Made by a program: the position numbers and the translations under genes
Assembly: GCF_000473045.1 (NCBI RefSeq)
Contig: NZ_AXAY01000029.1
Coordinates: 61,349-125,348 of the forward strand
Reading direction: 5' to 3'
Origin: Bradyrhizobium sp. WSM3983
Lineage (GTDB): Bacteria > Pseudomonadota > Alphaproteobacteria > Rhizobiales > Xanthobacteraceae
DNA: 64,000 bases
The notes under the pieces: generated by a model
Told to the model about the DNA's origin: nothing
Database searches by the model: none
What the model saw: the letters and a program-made list of their open reading frames with translations, nothing else
Part shown: positions 27,746-36,904 of the stretch, piece after piece
How the letters are laid out: every line of letters begins with the position of its first letter
Numbering within the stretch: the first letter of the stretch is position 1

Positions 27746-28357
27746 ATGTCCTGGTCCTTCCTGCTCACCTCGCTCATTGTCATCGCCTCGCCCGGCACCG
27801 GCGTGCTTTACACACTGGCGGCGGCGCTGACGCGCGGCTCGCGCGCCAGCGTGGCGGCGGCCTTCGGCTGCACGCTCGGGATCGTGCCGCACATGATCGC
27901 GGCTATGCTTGGGCTTGCTGCCGTGCTGCACACCAGCGCGCTCGCCTTCGCCGCCCTGAAATGGTGCGGCGTGGCCTATCTGCTCTACATGTCCTGGCAG
28001 GCGCTGCGCGAGCAAGGTGCGCTTGCGGTCGATGGCGAGATCAAGGAGCGCTCCGGCCGCCGGGTCATCGTCACCGGCTTCCTGATCAACATCCTCAACC
28101 CAAAACTCTCGATCTTCTTCCTCGCCTTCCTGCCGCAGTTCATCGCGGCGGACGAGGCGCATGTGCTGGCGCGAATGCTGGAATTGAGCGGCGCCTTCAT
28201 GGCGATGACCTTTGGGGTGTTCGTCGTCTACGGCCTGTGTGCAGCCTCCGTGCGCGAGCGCGTCATCTCCCGTCCCGGCGTGATGGCCTGGCTGCGCCGC
28301 TCCTTTGCGGCAGGCTTTGCCCTGCTAGGTGCCAAGCTGGCGTTCGCCGAGCGGTAG
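27746..28357 (+). CDS. LysE/RhtB family amino-acid exporter
   Basis: A 203-residue membrane protein with LTSLIVIASPGTGVLYTLAAALTRGSRASVAAAFGCTLG, WCGVAYLLYMSWQALREQG and ILNPKLSIFFLAFLPQFI. Export of amino acids or homoserine-type compounds is predicted by family. Related to the gene at 13466-14086. Confidence 0.9.
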   Translation: MSWSFLLTSLIVIASPGTGVLYTLAAALTRGSRASVAAAFGCTLGIVPHMIAAMLGLAAVLHTSALAFAALKWCGVAYLLYMSWQALREQGALAVDGEIKERSGRRVIVTGFLINILNPKLSIFFLAFLPQFIAADEAHVLARMLELSGAFMAMTFGVFVVYGLCAASVRERVISRPGVMAWLRRSFAAGFALLGAKLAFAER

Positions 28358-28362
28358 CCAAT

Positions 28363-28387
28363 AAAAAAGCGGGCCTCGCGGCCCGCC
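28363..28387 (-). terminator. Terminator for the Lys-rich micro-gene
   Basis: Stem GCGGGCC / GGCCCGC with a four-base loop; on the minus strand it ends in T6. It lies about 70 bases beyond the stop of the 23-residue gene and converges with the LysE exporter. Confidence 0.8.
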
Positions 28388-28457
28388 ACCTTCAATCTCT
28401 CAACCTGACCCGACGCCCGGGCGGAGCGTACTCCACCCGGGCAAAGAACATGCTGCG

Positions 28458-28529
28458 CTACTTCTTCTTCGCGGCCTTCTTGGCCTTTTTCTTCGTCGCC
28501 TTCTTCGCCTTCTTCGCTTTCTTAGCCAT
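28458..28529 (-). CDS. 23-residue Lys/Ala-rich micro-protein
   Basis: Reads MAKKAKKAKKATKKKA followed by KKAAKKK and a TAG stop: 14 lysines in 23 residues. It has its own ribosome site (AGAGGA before ATG) and a downstream terminator, so it is a real transcription unit. It resembles the tail of histone H1-like or HU-extension proteins and could bind nucleic acid. Its complementary strand gives an artefactual Phe-rich open frame. Confidence 0.75.
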   Translation of the reverse strand: MAKKAKKAKKATKKKAKKAAKKK

Positions 28530-28713
28530 AGGATCCTCTTAAGGGTTAATGGTGAAACGCGACACGAGGAACGCTCGGCGGAGGGCCAGCCTCGCAACAT
28601 CCTCAATGACAAACTCAGCAGATTCGCAGGTCTATGCCCCGTGCTGTCACATCTGTGTCATTACGTTATCCACAGCTCAGATGCATTTTCGGGTGATTTT
28701 GGTCGGCGAATCC

Positions 28714-28746
28714 GCATCGCGACGCGCATCGACGCGATCGCGATGC
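28714..28746. promoter_or_regulatory. Inverted repeat GCATCGCG...CGCGATGC in the 28530-28945 gap
   Basis: The 416-base gap before the diguanylate cyclase holds no convincing gene. It has an inverted repeat (GCATCGCG / CGCGATGC, arms eight bases, 17 apart) about 200 bases upstream of the ATG, containing overlapping cgacgcgatcgcg units. Could be a regulator site or hairpin. Confidence 0.35.
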
Positions 28747-28945
28747 ACGCCGGCGATGTGCCTAACGATCAGATAATCGAGAGACGCCGTTCATGAATCC
28801 AAAACCAAGGGCGCGCTTTCGACGATCGCAGTGAGGATCCGTTAAGTGCAACCGGCACATGATCCTCCGCAAGAACACGGGGACGGGTCATGGACGATCG
28901 GCTGCCAAAGACAGGGGGCGGGACGCTGCGCGTGCTGCGGGCGTC

Positions 28946-30148
28946 ATGCTGAACGTACCGACGCTTTGGATGGTCTTCGTCGTCAACTTCTCGGCACTCG
29001 GCCTGATCTGGGCCTATGTCACGCGCTCCTATCCGAAATTCGAGGCTGCGCGGTACTGGATGGCATCGGCCTTCGTCGGTGCGGCCGGGGCGATGACGGC
29101 TCTGGTCCGCATGTTCGTCGATTCTCCTGCGCCGCTTGTGGTCGGAGCCGCCGGCATTATCGCGGCGAGTTGCCTGGCCGCCATGGGCATTCAGCGCTTC
29201 TATGACCGGCCGGTGCATCTGCGCCTCATGATCGCGACTGGGGTGGCGAGCCTCGCCGGTGTCGTGCTCTTCAAGATCGCTTTCGACCAGATGCAGCTGC
29301 GCATGCTCAGCTACACGGTCGGGCAGGGCCTGCCGCTGGTGCTGTCGCTGCGTCTTCTGCTGTCGCCGCCGGAAGGCCGCGTCAGCCCGGGCGCGCGGCT
29401 GTCCGGCATAGTCATCCTCACGATCATCGCGATCTTCGTGGCGCGCGCGGTCGGCAATTCGCTCGGCGGCGATTTTTCCGCGGTGGCCGGCGGTCAGGGC
29501 CATGCCGTCATGGTGCTGGCGCTGCTCTTCCTCTCGATGACGCTCAATTTCGGCTTCCTGCTGATGGCGATGGACCGGTTGCGCAACGAGGTCGCGGATC
29601 TCGCGCTGCTCGACGATCTCACCGGCGTCGCCAACCGCCGCCATCTGCTGCAGCGGCTGTCGGAGGAATGCGCCCGTTCGGAGCGCAGCGGCGAGCCGTT
29701 CTCGCTGCTGGTGATCGATCTCGACGGCTTCAAGACCATCAACGACACCCATGGCCATGCCGCGGGCGATGCCTGCCTCCAACACTTCACGCTGATGGCG
29801 CAGACGCGCTTAAGGCCCGGCGACATGCTCGCCCGCACCGGTGGCGACGAGTTCTGCGTCGTGCTGCCGTCCTCCTCCATGCGCGAAGGCGCGCTGATCG
29901 CCCGCCGCGTGCTCGAGGTCTGCCGCCAGGATGCCGCGGGCTGCTCCGGCAACGACATTCCGATCGCGATCTCGATCGGGGTTGCGGAATGGGATCGCGG
30001 CATCGGCCAATTCCCTGATAGGCTGATTGCCCACGCCGACCATGCCCTCTATGCCGCCAAGAAGAACGGCAAGAACGACCTTGCGGTCTATGACCCGGCG
30101 CCGCCGCTCTCGCCCGAGCCGGTCGAAGCCGCACGAAAATTCGCTTGA
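28946..30148 (+). CDS. Membrane-bound diguanylate cyclase (GGDEF)
   Basis: A 400-residue protein with an N-terminal membrane sensor of about six helices (VPTLWMVFVVNFSALGLIWAY onward) and a C-terminal GGDEF domain from about residue 220 (ALLDDLTGVANRRHLLQRL). The active site GGDEF is intact in ARTGGDEFCVVL, and an inhibitory-site RxxD (RPGD) lies five residues before it. It therefore should make cyclic di-GMP from GTP with product feedback, linking a membrane signal to motility or biofilm control. The start at 28946 places the first helix at the N-terminus. Confidence 0.92.
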   Translation: MLNVPTLWMVFVVNFSALGLIWAYVTRSYPKFEAARYWMASAFVGAAGAMTALVRMFVDSPAPLVVGAAGIIAASCLAAMGIQRFYDRPVHLRLMIATGVASLAGVVLFKIAFDQMQLRMLSYTVGQGLPLVLSLRLLLSPPEGRVSPGARLSGIVILTIIAIFVARAVGNSLGGDFSAVAGGQGHAVMVLALLFLSMTLNFGFLLMAMDRLRNEVADLALLDDLTGVANRRHLLQRLSEECARSERSGEPFSLLVIDLDGFKTINDTHGHAAGDACLQHFTLMAQTRLRPGDMLARTGGDEFCVVLPSSSMREGALIARRVLEVCRQDAAGCSGNDIPIAISIGVAEWDRGIGQFPDRLIAHADHALYAAKKNGKNDLAVYDPAPPLSPEPVEAARKFA

Positions 30149-30185
30149 AGCCTGCTACGCTCGGGTCTGTTGTTGGATCCCCGTG

Positions 30186-30806
30186 ATGCTGTCCCGCCTG
30201 TTCGCGGCTGTTGTCGCCGCTCTTCTGATCGTTCCCGCCGCCGCAATGGATGCCGAGCTCGCAAAGCTCGCACGCAGCAGCGGCACGCCCGACATTCCCG
30301 GCCTGAAGATCGTCTGGCTCGCGCCATGGGGCGATGTCGCCAACGCCCACGCCTGGCGCAACATCATCGTGCACCAGACCGAAGGGCCAACGGGCTCAGC
30401 GCGCGGCGGCGCGCAGGCGCAGTCGAAGAATCCCACCCGGCGCGGCGTGATGATCTGGGTCGAGACCGACGGCACGGTCTACTGGTCGGTCGCGGAAAAT
30501 CTGGTGCCGACCCATACCGACGGCGCCAACCGCAACGACAACAAATATGTCGACAACAGCGCGACCTATCATCAGGTCGTGCGCGACAATTCGATCGGCG
30601 TCGAGTTCGCCGGCAACTATCCCGATGTCGCGATCGGCCCGACGGCGGCGCAGGTCGCGGCCTGGAAGATCCTGGTCCAGGTCCTGCGCGCGCGTTACGG
30701 CATCCCGCTCGACCACGTCTATGCCCACAACTGGATCGACTTCAAGGACGCCCGCTATTGCGAGGGCTGCTGGCTCGCAACGCTGGCGCGGATGTGGGGG
30801 GAGTAG
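30186..30806 (+). CDS. N-acetylmuramoyl-L-alanine amidase domain protein (exported)
   Basis: A 206-residue secreted amidase_2/PGRP-type zinc enzyme. Signal peptide LSRLFAAVVAALLIVPAAAMD. Zinc ligands and catalytic residues fit RNIIVHQTEGP (His), NLVPTHTDGANRND and YAHNWIDFKDARYCEGC (His). Would cut the amide bond between MurNAc and L-alanine in the periplasm. It follows the GGDEF gene by 37 bases, so may be co-transcribed. Confidence 0.85.
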   Translation: MLSRLFAAVVAALLIVPAAAMDAELAKLARSSGTPDIPGLKIVWLAPWGDVANAHAWRNIIVHQTEGPTGSARGGAQAQSKNPTRRGVMIWVETDGTVYWSVAENLVPTHTDGANRNDNKYVDNSATYHQVVRDNSIGVEFAGNYPDVAIGPTAAQVAAWKILVQVLRARYGIPLDHVYAHNWIDFKDARYCEGCWLATLARMWGE

Positions 30807-30861
30807 GAGGTGTGCTCCCTCTCCCCGCAAGCGGGCCGAGTGAAGAAGAGGCGCCGTGACC

Positions 30862-31260
30862 CTACACCGGCTGCGCCATCCAGCCGAACAAGCGCCGGAT
30901 CAATCCCGGCTGCTCTGGCAATTCCGGCGGCCCGTCTGCGGCCAGCACGCGTTTGAAGAAGTAGTCCAGGAACACCATGTCGTTCGGCTCGGTGACGGTG
31001 AATTCCTCCTCGCCGAAATACACGCTGTAATTAAAGAAGAACGGCCCGATGATCGGGATCGTTGCGGTCGAGGCATAGTCCTTGGAGATCACAAACTCCG
31101 ATGGGTCGAGGCCGTGGTCGCGCATGGCCTGCTCGACCAGCGGAAGCTTGCGCATGAACTGGGCGGAGAAGCCGCCGACGGTGGATTGCAGGATGATCGA
31201 CACGGCGTGTGTCCGCTCTCTGAATGTGGCCCGATAATCCTTGGTCGGTTGACCCGTCAC
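30862..31260 (-). CDS. Hypothetical protein
   Basis: A 132-residue protein with STVGGFSAQFMRKLPLVEQAMRDHGLDPSEFVISKDY and IPIIGPFFFNYSVYFGEEEFTVTEPNDMVFLDYFFKRVL. No domain is recognised and there is no clear signal peptide. Convergent with the amidase gene. Codon composition supports a real gene. Confidence 0.65.
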   Translation of the reverse strand: MTGQPTKDYRATFRERTHAVSIILQSTVGGFSAQFMRKLPLVEQAMRDHGLDPSEFVISKDYASTATIPIIGPFFFNYSVYFGEEEFTVTEPNDMVFLDYFFKRVLAADGPPELPEQPGLIRRLFGWMAQPV

Positions 31261-31315
31261 AGGCGTTCAAGATGCCCCGCCGGCGCATCCCACGAACGTG
31301 CCGCAGCTCACACAA

Positions 31316-31344
31316 CAAAAAGCCGGCGTTGCCGCCGGCTTTTC
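31316..31344 (-). terminator. Terminator after rpoH
   Basis: A5 then the stem AGCCGGC / GCCGGCT with a six-base loop and T3-4; on the minus strand it ends in a run of T and lies about 40 bases beyond the rpoH stop. Confidence 0.85.
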
Positions 31345-31386
31345 GTCTCTTGTCGATCCGCCAATTCTTGGCGCGGAAGTCTGCGC

Positions 31387-32286
31387 TTAGTGCGCGGCTT
31401 CCAGCGCGGCCTGTTCGGCCCTTGCAATCGTGCCCTTGACCGCGGACTGCACCTTCTCGAAGGCGCGGACCTCGATCTGGCGGACGCGCTCGCGCGACAC
31501 GCCGAACTCGGCAGCAAGGTCTTCCAGCGTCATCGGCTCATCTGCGAGGCGACGGGCCTCGAAGATGCGGCGTTCGCGCGGGTTAAGCACACCCATGGCG
31601 CCGGTGAGGGCGTCGCGGCGGTGATCATATTCCTCGTGCTCGGCCAGCATGGCTTCCTGGTTGGGCGTATTGTCGACCAGCCAGTCCTGCCATTCGCCGG
31701 CTTCGCCGTCGTCGCGGATCGGAGCGTTGAGCGACGCGTCGCCACCGAGGCGGCGGTTCATGTCGATCACGTCCTGATCGGTGACGCCGAGGCGCTTGGC
31801 AATGATCTTCACCTGGTCGGGGCGGAGATCGCCCTCGTCCAGCGCGTTGATCTTGCTCTTCGCCTTGCGCAGGTTGAAGAACAGCTTCTTCTGGTTCGCG
31901 GTGGTGCCCATCTTCACGAGCGACCAGGAACGCAGGATGTACTCTTGAATCGACGCCTTGATCCACCACATCGCGTAGGTGGCGAGACGGAAGCCCTTTT
32001 CGGGTTCGAAACGCTTGACCGCCTGCATCAGGCCGACATTGCCTTCCGAGACGACCTCGGAGATCGGCAAGCCGTAGCCGCGATAGCCCATGGCGATCTT
32101 GGCCACGAGCCGGAGATGGCTGGTGACGAGTTGGTGCGCAGCGTCGCGATCATCGTGTTCGCGCCAACGCTTGGCCAGCATGTATTCCTGCTGGGGTTCC
32201 AGCATCGGGAACTTGCGGATTTCGCCGAGGTAGCGTGAAAGGCCGGATTCTCCATTGAGGACCGGCAGAGCAGCGGTACGGGCCAT
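31387..32286 (-). CDS. rpoH: RNA polymerase heat-shock sigma factor (sigma-32)
   Basis: A 299-residue RpoH. Region 2 reads LVTSHLRLVAKIAMGYRGYGLPISEVVSEGNVGLMQAVKRFEPEKGFRLATYAMWWIKASIQEYILRSWSLVK. The RpoH box QKKLFFNLRKAKSKI is clear. Region 4 is TLEDLAAEFGVSRERVRQIEVRAFEKVQ. It directs heat-shock gene transcription. ATG 32286 is preferred (MARTAALPV) with GGAGGG upstream; a start five codons earlier is less likely. Rhizobia often have several rpoH copies; which one this is cannot be told. Gap 32287-32505 carries its promoter region. Confidence 0.96.
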   Translation of the reverse strand: MARTAALPVLNGESGLSRYLGEIRKFPMLEPQQEYMLAKRWREHDDRDAAHQLVTSHLRLVAKIAMGYRGYGLPISEVVSEGNVGLMQAVKRFEPEKGFRLATYAMWWIKASIQEYILRSWSLVKMGTTANQKKLFFNLRKAKSKINALDEGDLRPDQVKIIAKRLGVTDQDVIDMNRRLGGDASLNAPIRDDGEAGEWQDWLVDNTPNQEAMLAEHEEYDHRRDALTGAMGVLNPRERRIFEARRLADEPMTLEDLAAEFGVSRERVRQIEVRAFEKVQSAVKGTIARAEQAALEAAH

Positions 32287-32505
32287 TGTGAAGCCCTCCA
32301 AAGGTTCAGGCCCCCGATAGCGGCGGGCCAGGCAGACGACCGCTTGGTTAAAGCCGGCCGTAGCTGCGATGTTCCGCGTTGGTCATTTCCAACGCAGCCG
32401 CAATATACCCCATGGGGGGTCAAAAAGGGAAGGATTGCTGACGTCACGTCCCCGTGTGGCAGCTATAACTTTTTGTAAGGTAAGGGTTTTCTCAAAGCCC
32501 CTGCG

Positions 32506-33504
32506 TCATAGCGCCGCTTTCAACGCGCTTTCCAGGAGAAGCAAATCCTCCGGCAGGCCCGCCTCCCAGTGAAGAAGTTCTCCGGTCCGGGGGTGCTCAA
32601 GTACCAGCAAATAAGCATGCAGGGCTTGCCGCCCAAGCGCCGTTAAAGTGGCCTGCGACTCGGGGCCGAGCTGGTTCGCCTTGGTCTTGAAATGCGGGCC
32701 ATAGATCGCGTCGCCCATCAGGGGATGGCCGATATGGGCGAGGTGGACGCGGATCTGGTGGGTGCGCCCGGTCTCGAGCTCGCAGGCCAGCAGCGAAGCG
32801 ATCGGCTTGCCGTCGCGGCTGGCAAAACTCTCGAGTAGCTCCCAATGCGTCACCGCCTCGCGGCCGCCCTGGCGCACCGCCATCTTCTCCCGCGCATGCG
32901 GATGGCGGTCGATCGGCGCGTCGACCGTGCCGCGATGGCGGCCGGGCAGGCCCCAGGCGAACGCCATGTAGCCGCGCCGCATCGGCCCGGTGCGGCCGTG
33001 GTCGGCGAACTGGGCGGTGAGCGAGGCATGGGCGAGGTCGTTCTTGGCGACCACCATCAGCCCGGTCGTGTCCTTGTCCAGCCGGTGCACGATGCCGGGT
33101 CGGCGCACCCCGCCGATGCCCGACAGCGAGGTGCCGCAATGGGCGATCAGCGCGTTCACCAAGGTGCCGGTCTCGTGGCCGGCGGCGGGATGCACCACCA
33201 GCCCCTTCGGCTTGTTGATGACGATGATGTCGTCGTCCTCGAACACGATATCGAGGGCGATATCCTCGCCCTTGGGCTCTGGCGGGGCCGCCTCCGGCAC
33301 GTCGATTATGATCGTATCGCCGGATGTGACGTGATAAGCGGGGTCGCGGACCGCGGCGGCCTTCAGGCTCACCGCGCCCGCCAGAATCAGGGTTTTGAGC
33401 CTTGATCGCGACAGGTCGGGAAGGCGCGCCGCCAGCACGCGGTCGAGCCGGGCCGAGCCCTCGTCGCCTTCGACCGTGACCTCCAACCTTTGCGCAGAGC
33501 CCAT
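32506..33504 (-). CDS. RluA/RluD-family 23S rRNA pseudouridine synthase
   Basis: A 332-residue enzyme with an N-terminal S4 RNA-binding domain (ARLDRVLAARLPDLSRSRLKTLILAGAVSL) and the RluA catalytic domain: VINKPKGLVVHPAAGHETGTLVNAL, the active-site Asp in GIVHRLDKDTTGLMVVAKND, and LETGRTHQIRVHLAHIGHPLMGD. Most like RluD, which modifies helix 69 of 23S rRNA. Starts at 33504 and 33513 are both possible; the latter would overlap the ATG of the divergent gene at 33512 in the same CATG. Confidence 0.93.
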   Translation of the reverse strand: MGSAQRLEVTVEGDEGSARLDRVLAARLPDLSRSRLKTLILAGAVSLKAAAVRDPAYHVTSGDTIIIDVPEAAPPEPKGEDIALDIVFEDDDIIVINKPKGLVVHPAAGHETGTLVNALIAHCGTSLSGIGGVRRPGIVHRLDKDTTGLMVVAKNDLAHASLTAQFADHGRTGPMRRGYMAFAWGLPGRHRGTVDAPIDRHPHAREKMAVRQGGREAVTHWELLESFASRDGKPIASLLACELETGRTHQIRVHLAHIGHPLMGDAIYGPHFKTKANQLGPESQATLTALGRQALHAYLLVLEHPRTGELLHWEAGLPEDLLLLESALKAAL

Positions 33505-33511
33505 AATTTCC

Positions 33512-33856
33512 ATGACGACGTCTGATACCGCTGTTCCCGAACCGACCCCCGAGCAGGCCGCGCTGTTCGCGCGGGTGCGGCGGATGATGCTGATCGCGGG
33601 GTTGACCTCGGCGCTGGCCATCTGCGCCGTCCTGATCGCGGTGGGCTACCGCCTTTTCAAGTCGGAGGGAAGGGCGCCTGAGACCGTGGGCGACGTCACC
33701 GCCACCCTGCCGAAGGGCGCCAGAATCGTCTCGACCGGGGTTGCCGGCGACCGCCTTGTGGTCACGCTCGATATCGGCGGCGTCACCGAGATCCGCACCT
33801 TCGATGCGCACACTTTGAAGCCGGCCGGAAAGCTGAAATTTGCCAATGAGCCGTAA
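33512..33856 (+). CDS. Small membrane protein (DUF6476-like) divergent from rluD
   Basis: A 114-residue protein with one transmembrane helix (MMLIAGLTSALAICAVLIAVGY), a short cytoplasmic N-terminus, and a C-terminal domain with LPKGARIVSTGVAGDRLVVTLDIGGVTEIRTFDAHTLKPAG, probably periplasmic. I associate this arrangement with fimbrial/DUF6476-type proteins beside rluD in alphaproteobacteria; function unknown. Confidence 0.75.
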   Translation: MTTSDTAVPEPTPEQAALFARVRRMMLIAGLTSALAICAVLIAVGYRLFKSEGRAPETVGDVTATLPKGARIVSTGVAGDRLVVTLDIGGVTEIRTFDAHTLKPAGKLKFANEP

Positions 33857-33958
33857 GGCCGGCTTCGGAACTCGCCAAGACGACGGTTAAGCGGCCGTTC
33901 GAAACCCCCGATCGAGGCTTGCCGCCGACAAAATTCGCGGCTATGTCCTCTCCCTCAC

Positions 33959-34033
33959 GCTCCCTTCGTCTAGCGGTTAGGACGCGGCCCTCTCAAGGCT
34001 GAAACAGGGGTTCGATTCCCCTAGGGAGCGCCA
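33959..34033 (+). tRNA. tRNA-Glu (anticodon CTC)
   Basis: A perfect cloverleaf: acceptor GCTCCCT/AGGGAGC, D-loop AGCGGTTAGGA, anticodon loop CTCTCAA (CTC), T-arm AGGGG TTCGATT CCCCT, and encoded CCA. Length 75. Its 3' end is the left edge of the accessory island and a typical integrase target; no second copy of the 3' end was found in the rest of the window. Confidence 0.97.
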
Positions 34034-34250
34034 GAAATTTCAATGACTTAGACCCGATTTGGAGAAGTCGTCGAATATCCGTTGAATAAACGTCGGCGAA
34101 CTTTGGCGAACTCCGCCGCGCTACTCAGTAGGTCCAGCCGCAGCTTATTCTCCCTTCCATCGCCGGCTAGCGTTCGCCGCATTCTGCGTACGTTGAGATC
34201 GTCACGAGCACCTGCTGCGGGAATCATCACACCGCGCCGGTCACGGTGAA

Positions 34251-35316
34251 TCAGGCGTGAAAATTTTTCCTGATGAACGTGCCATTTTCGTCAACCAAAA
34301 CGCTGAAGCGTCCACCGTCGATCGCCTGTTCGATTTCCTGCTGCGTCCTCCCTGCGACTCGTATCTGCTTCACGCTTTCGCCGAACGAGTCGCGCAGCAG
34401 GCGTCCTCGCAGTGCAAAGTTAAGTTCACCCAACTCGAAGTGATCTGGCATCACGGCCTTCTCGGTAATCGTCTCGTTCCCCATGTCGCACTCGGTATAA
34501 AAAAGTGGTCGTTCTTTCAGGCTCAGATTCATGAAGGCGAAGTCAACCATGACCTCGCGCGCTTGGATCTCTGACAACGATCCTTCGATTTTCTCGAGTT
34601 TTGGCATCGCGCCATTTATTGCCCCGCATGCGTCGTTGAAGGTCGTGACCAGCGCAACATTTCCGAGCCTAAGAAGCATGGTCTGGGCGTCGATAGTCGA
34701 ACTGCTCACGCCATGCTTCGGTCTTCGCTGCAAAAGCCCCCAGCGATCCAAACACTTCTTTCTCCAGAGAAGCTCCGTTCACAAAGCACCGCACGAGGCA
34801 GTGCATATGATGCAGTGCCTGCCAGTCATATAGGTCTCCGATCTTGTCATCTGGTTTGCGAAGATCGTGGTGTATTTGAAACTCCCTGTCCTTGAGATGG
34901 ACCTTGAGAAAGATCAGGCCCAACCAGACGAATAACTCCAACCCGTTGCCCTCGGCGATGTGCTTCTGCACGGCCTCCGGGCCGGCATTGACGACCTTGC
35001 TGATCCGCTCTTCGATCTGGCGTCCCATCAGCGAGTTGCAGTCCTGGCAGCAGGGGACTTTGAAGCGTCCATACTTGACGATCCCGCCATTCGGCAGGGT
35101 GATCGTCCTGTCGAACAGATTGAATTTCCGCGGCACCCACTCGGGAATAACATGCTCGTCGTTGAACACTTTTGACCCAGGCTGCGCGCCGCAGATAAAG
35201 CAGCAGCGACCAAAACAGATATCGTTCACGAACCGATCTTTGCTAAAGAACAGAACATTACCGCTATGATCCAGGAACGAACCGTCTGAAGTCTTATGCC
35301 AAGCCATTGTCACCAA
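34251..35316 (-). pseudogene. HNH-type zinc-finger nuclease-like gene, frameshifted
   Basis: The N-terminal part (34669-35316) has a CxxC...EHVIPEW...CxxCN layout: FGRCCFICGAQPGS, NDEHVIPEWVPRKFNLFD and KVPCCQDCNSLMG, as in HNH endonucleases that use zinc knuckles. It stops just after EQFDYRRPDHAS. The remainder continues in another frame as MLLRLGNVALVTTFNDACG and runs to 34251, so one extra base (or two lost) near 34690 splits the gene. It resembles the intact gene at 62350-63483 over both halves. It is either inactivated or two separate overlapping genes. Confidence 0.7.
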
Positions 35317-35463
35317 CCGTCGCCGCCGCGAGCTTAAGCCCTACGTCGCCCGGCATTGTCCTGCTACTGAAAGGGGGATCGCGGAATTGCGGCACCCCCG
35401 GGCTGGGATATCGGAGTGAACACGCTCCGGCCAGTGGGCCTCGGTCCTGCTTAAGGGATACTT

Positions 35464-36054
35464 ATGTCGAGGAACTCAAGAAAAGCTCAACGGCGACGGA
35501 AATGGCGGCGCCGCCTCAAGTCTGGGGTACGAACGCCGTCCGATGCGATACATCAGGGGCTCGGGGAGTTTTTGACCGAGATGGGCCGCGTCGAGTTCAG
35601 GATGCTCCTGTTGATGGACCTCATCAATGAGGCACCGCTCGAAGCGCTGTTCGACGAATATTCCGGGCGAACATTCGCAGACAAGATCAAGATCTTCAAG
35701 AAATGGTGTGACTTCGGGGGTGTGCCCGATGAACACAAGGCGACGCTGCAACGCCTCTACAAGGAGCTGGATGAGTTGCGGCCGATACGCAATTTCCTGG
35801 TCCATGGCGAGACATGGGAAGGCGCCTTCAAGGGCAAGCCGCACCAGCCCTATCGGGTCGGGCTCGTGAAAAAGAACCTTGAATATCTCGACGAATTCGA
35901 GCGCGCCGAACACGGTCCAAACGTCTTTGACGTCCAGCAGGTGCGCGACGCGACCAAGCGCTGCGCCGGGATTCATCAGGAGCTAGCCGAGTTGCGCGAT
36001 GCGATTGCCGCGACCGCCGTGCCATTTGAAGAAGAAGTCACAGAAACTGGGTGA
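35464..36054 (+). CDS. HEPN-like protein with RxxxxH motif
   Basis: A 196-residue helical protein with a very basic N-terminus (SRNSRKAQRRRKWRRRLK). The central part has LGEFLTEMGRVEFRMLLLMDLI and ELDELRPIRNFLVHGETWEG; the R-N-F-L-V-H segment matches the R-x4-H motif of HEPN ribonucleases. The RNase role is inferred from the motif alone. It lies 25 bases before the DUF1780-like gene in the same orientation, suggesting a two-gene unit. Confidence 0.6.
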   Translation: MSRNSRKAQRRRKWRRRLKSGVRTPSDAIHQGLGEFLTEMGRVEFRMLLLMDLINEAPLEALFDEYSGRTFADKIKIFKKWCDFGGVPDEHKATLQRLYKELDELRPIRNFLVHGETWEGAFKGKPHQPYRVGLVKKNLEYLDEFERAEHGPNVFDVQQVRDATKRCAGIHQELAELRDAIAATAVPFEEEVTETG

Positions 36055-36078
36055 CCAGGCGCGCTATCTTTGGAGACA

Positions 36079-36726
36079 ATGACCCTTTCCGACAACGCAA
36101 TTCTCGCCAAACTGCGCGAATACGCTGATCGCGCCCGGCGCCTTTTCTCAAATCCGCAAAAGCCGGAGCGTGAGCGCATGATCGTGCGCGCATTCCTTCG
36201 TTGTGCCGGGGAAGCCTTCGAGGACGGCGAGATCATTGCGAGCAACGAAGAGCCGATCGACGTCAGATTTCGAGCCGCCGATTTCCAAATCATGGAGGTC
36301 GTTGGCAACAAGAGACGCGGACTAGAGTGGCGTCAGCGTCAGGACCGATATCGCGATGCGCAACGTGTCGCAGATGTACTGGAGCCGTACACGCCCTCGC
36401 AGCCGGTGTCGTTCGACGACGCGGCACAGCTCGTCGCCCACCGCCTGTCGGCGAAAGCCGCGCGTTATGGCGCCGCCACCTGCGCGAGCTTGGATGCTTT
36501 GATCTACATTGATCTTCACAATCGGCATCTATGGCCGCTTGAGTCGACCGGCCATGGGCATGCCATTGCCGTGCTTCAAACCCAAGGCTGGAGATCGGTC
36601 TCCATGCTCTTTGTGCCCTATGGCGTCGTGCTGCTGGCAGCGCCGACAGCTCCGGCGGTCATAAGCGCGAGAGCGGGAAGGGTTCTGAACGAATGGCCCG
36701 GACTCGCTGGGCTATTTGACCCCTGA
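36079..36726 (+). CDS. DUF1780-like putative endonuclease
   Basis: A 215-residue protein resembling DUF1780, a family described as putative endonuclease: RERMIVRAFLRCAGEAF, then EEPIDVRFRAADFQIMEVVGNKRRGLEW (the expected acidic nuclease strand region) and TQGWRSVSMLFVPYGVVLLAAPTAPAVISARAGR near the C-terminus. ATG 36079 follows TTTGGAGACA. Function likely nucleic-acid cleavage, inferred. Confidence 0.6.
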   Translation: MTLSDNAILAKLREYADRARRLFSNPQKPERERMIVRAFLRCAGEAFEDGEIIASNEEPIDVRFRAADFQIMEVVGNKRRGLEWRQRQDRYRDAQRVADVLEPYTPSQPVSFDDAAQLVAHRLSAKAARYGAATCASLDALIYIDLHNRHLWPLESTGHGHAIAVLQTQGWRSVSMLFVPYGVVLLAAPTAPAVISARAGRVLNEWPGLAGLFDP

Positions 36727-36904
36727 TAGGCCACTGGCGATCTGCGCTTGTTCTTGCCGAAAGCCTCAGCGGGTATTTCTGCTCATCTTCGTCGGACCTT
36801 GCGCGATCGGATCAGTGCGCCGGCGTGAAAATTCCGATAAAACCGCCGGTAACACCTCCAAAGCACGAAGCCCAATCCCGAAACCGGCAACAGCGGTCGT
36901 CTCG

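Noticed and set aside
28400..28612. Phe-rich peptide on plus strand / Arg-rich frame near 28450-28540
   Set aside because: These are other frames of the lysine-rich micro-gene on the minus strand, which alone has start signals and a terminator.
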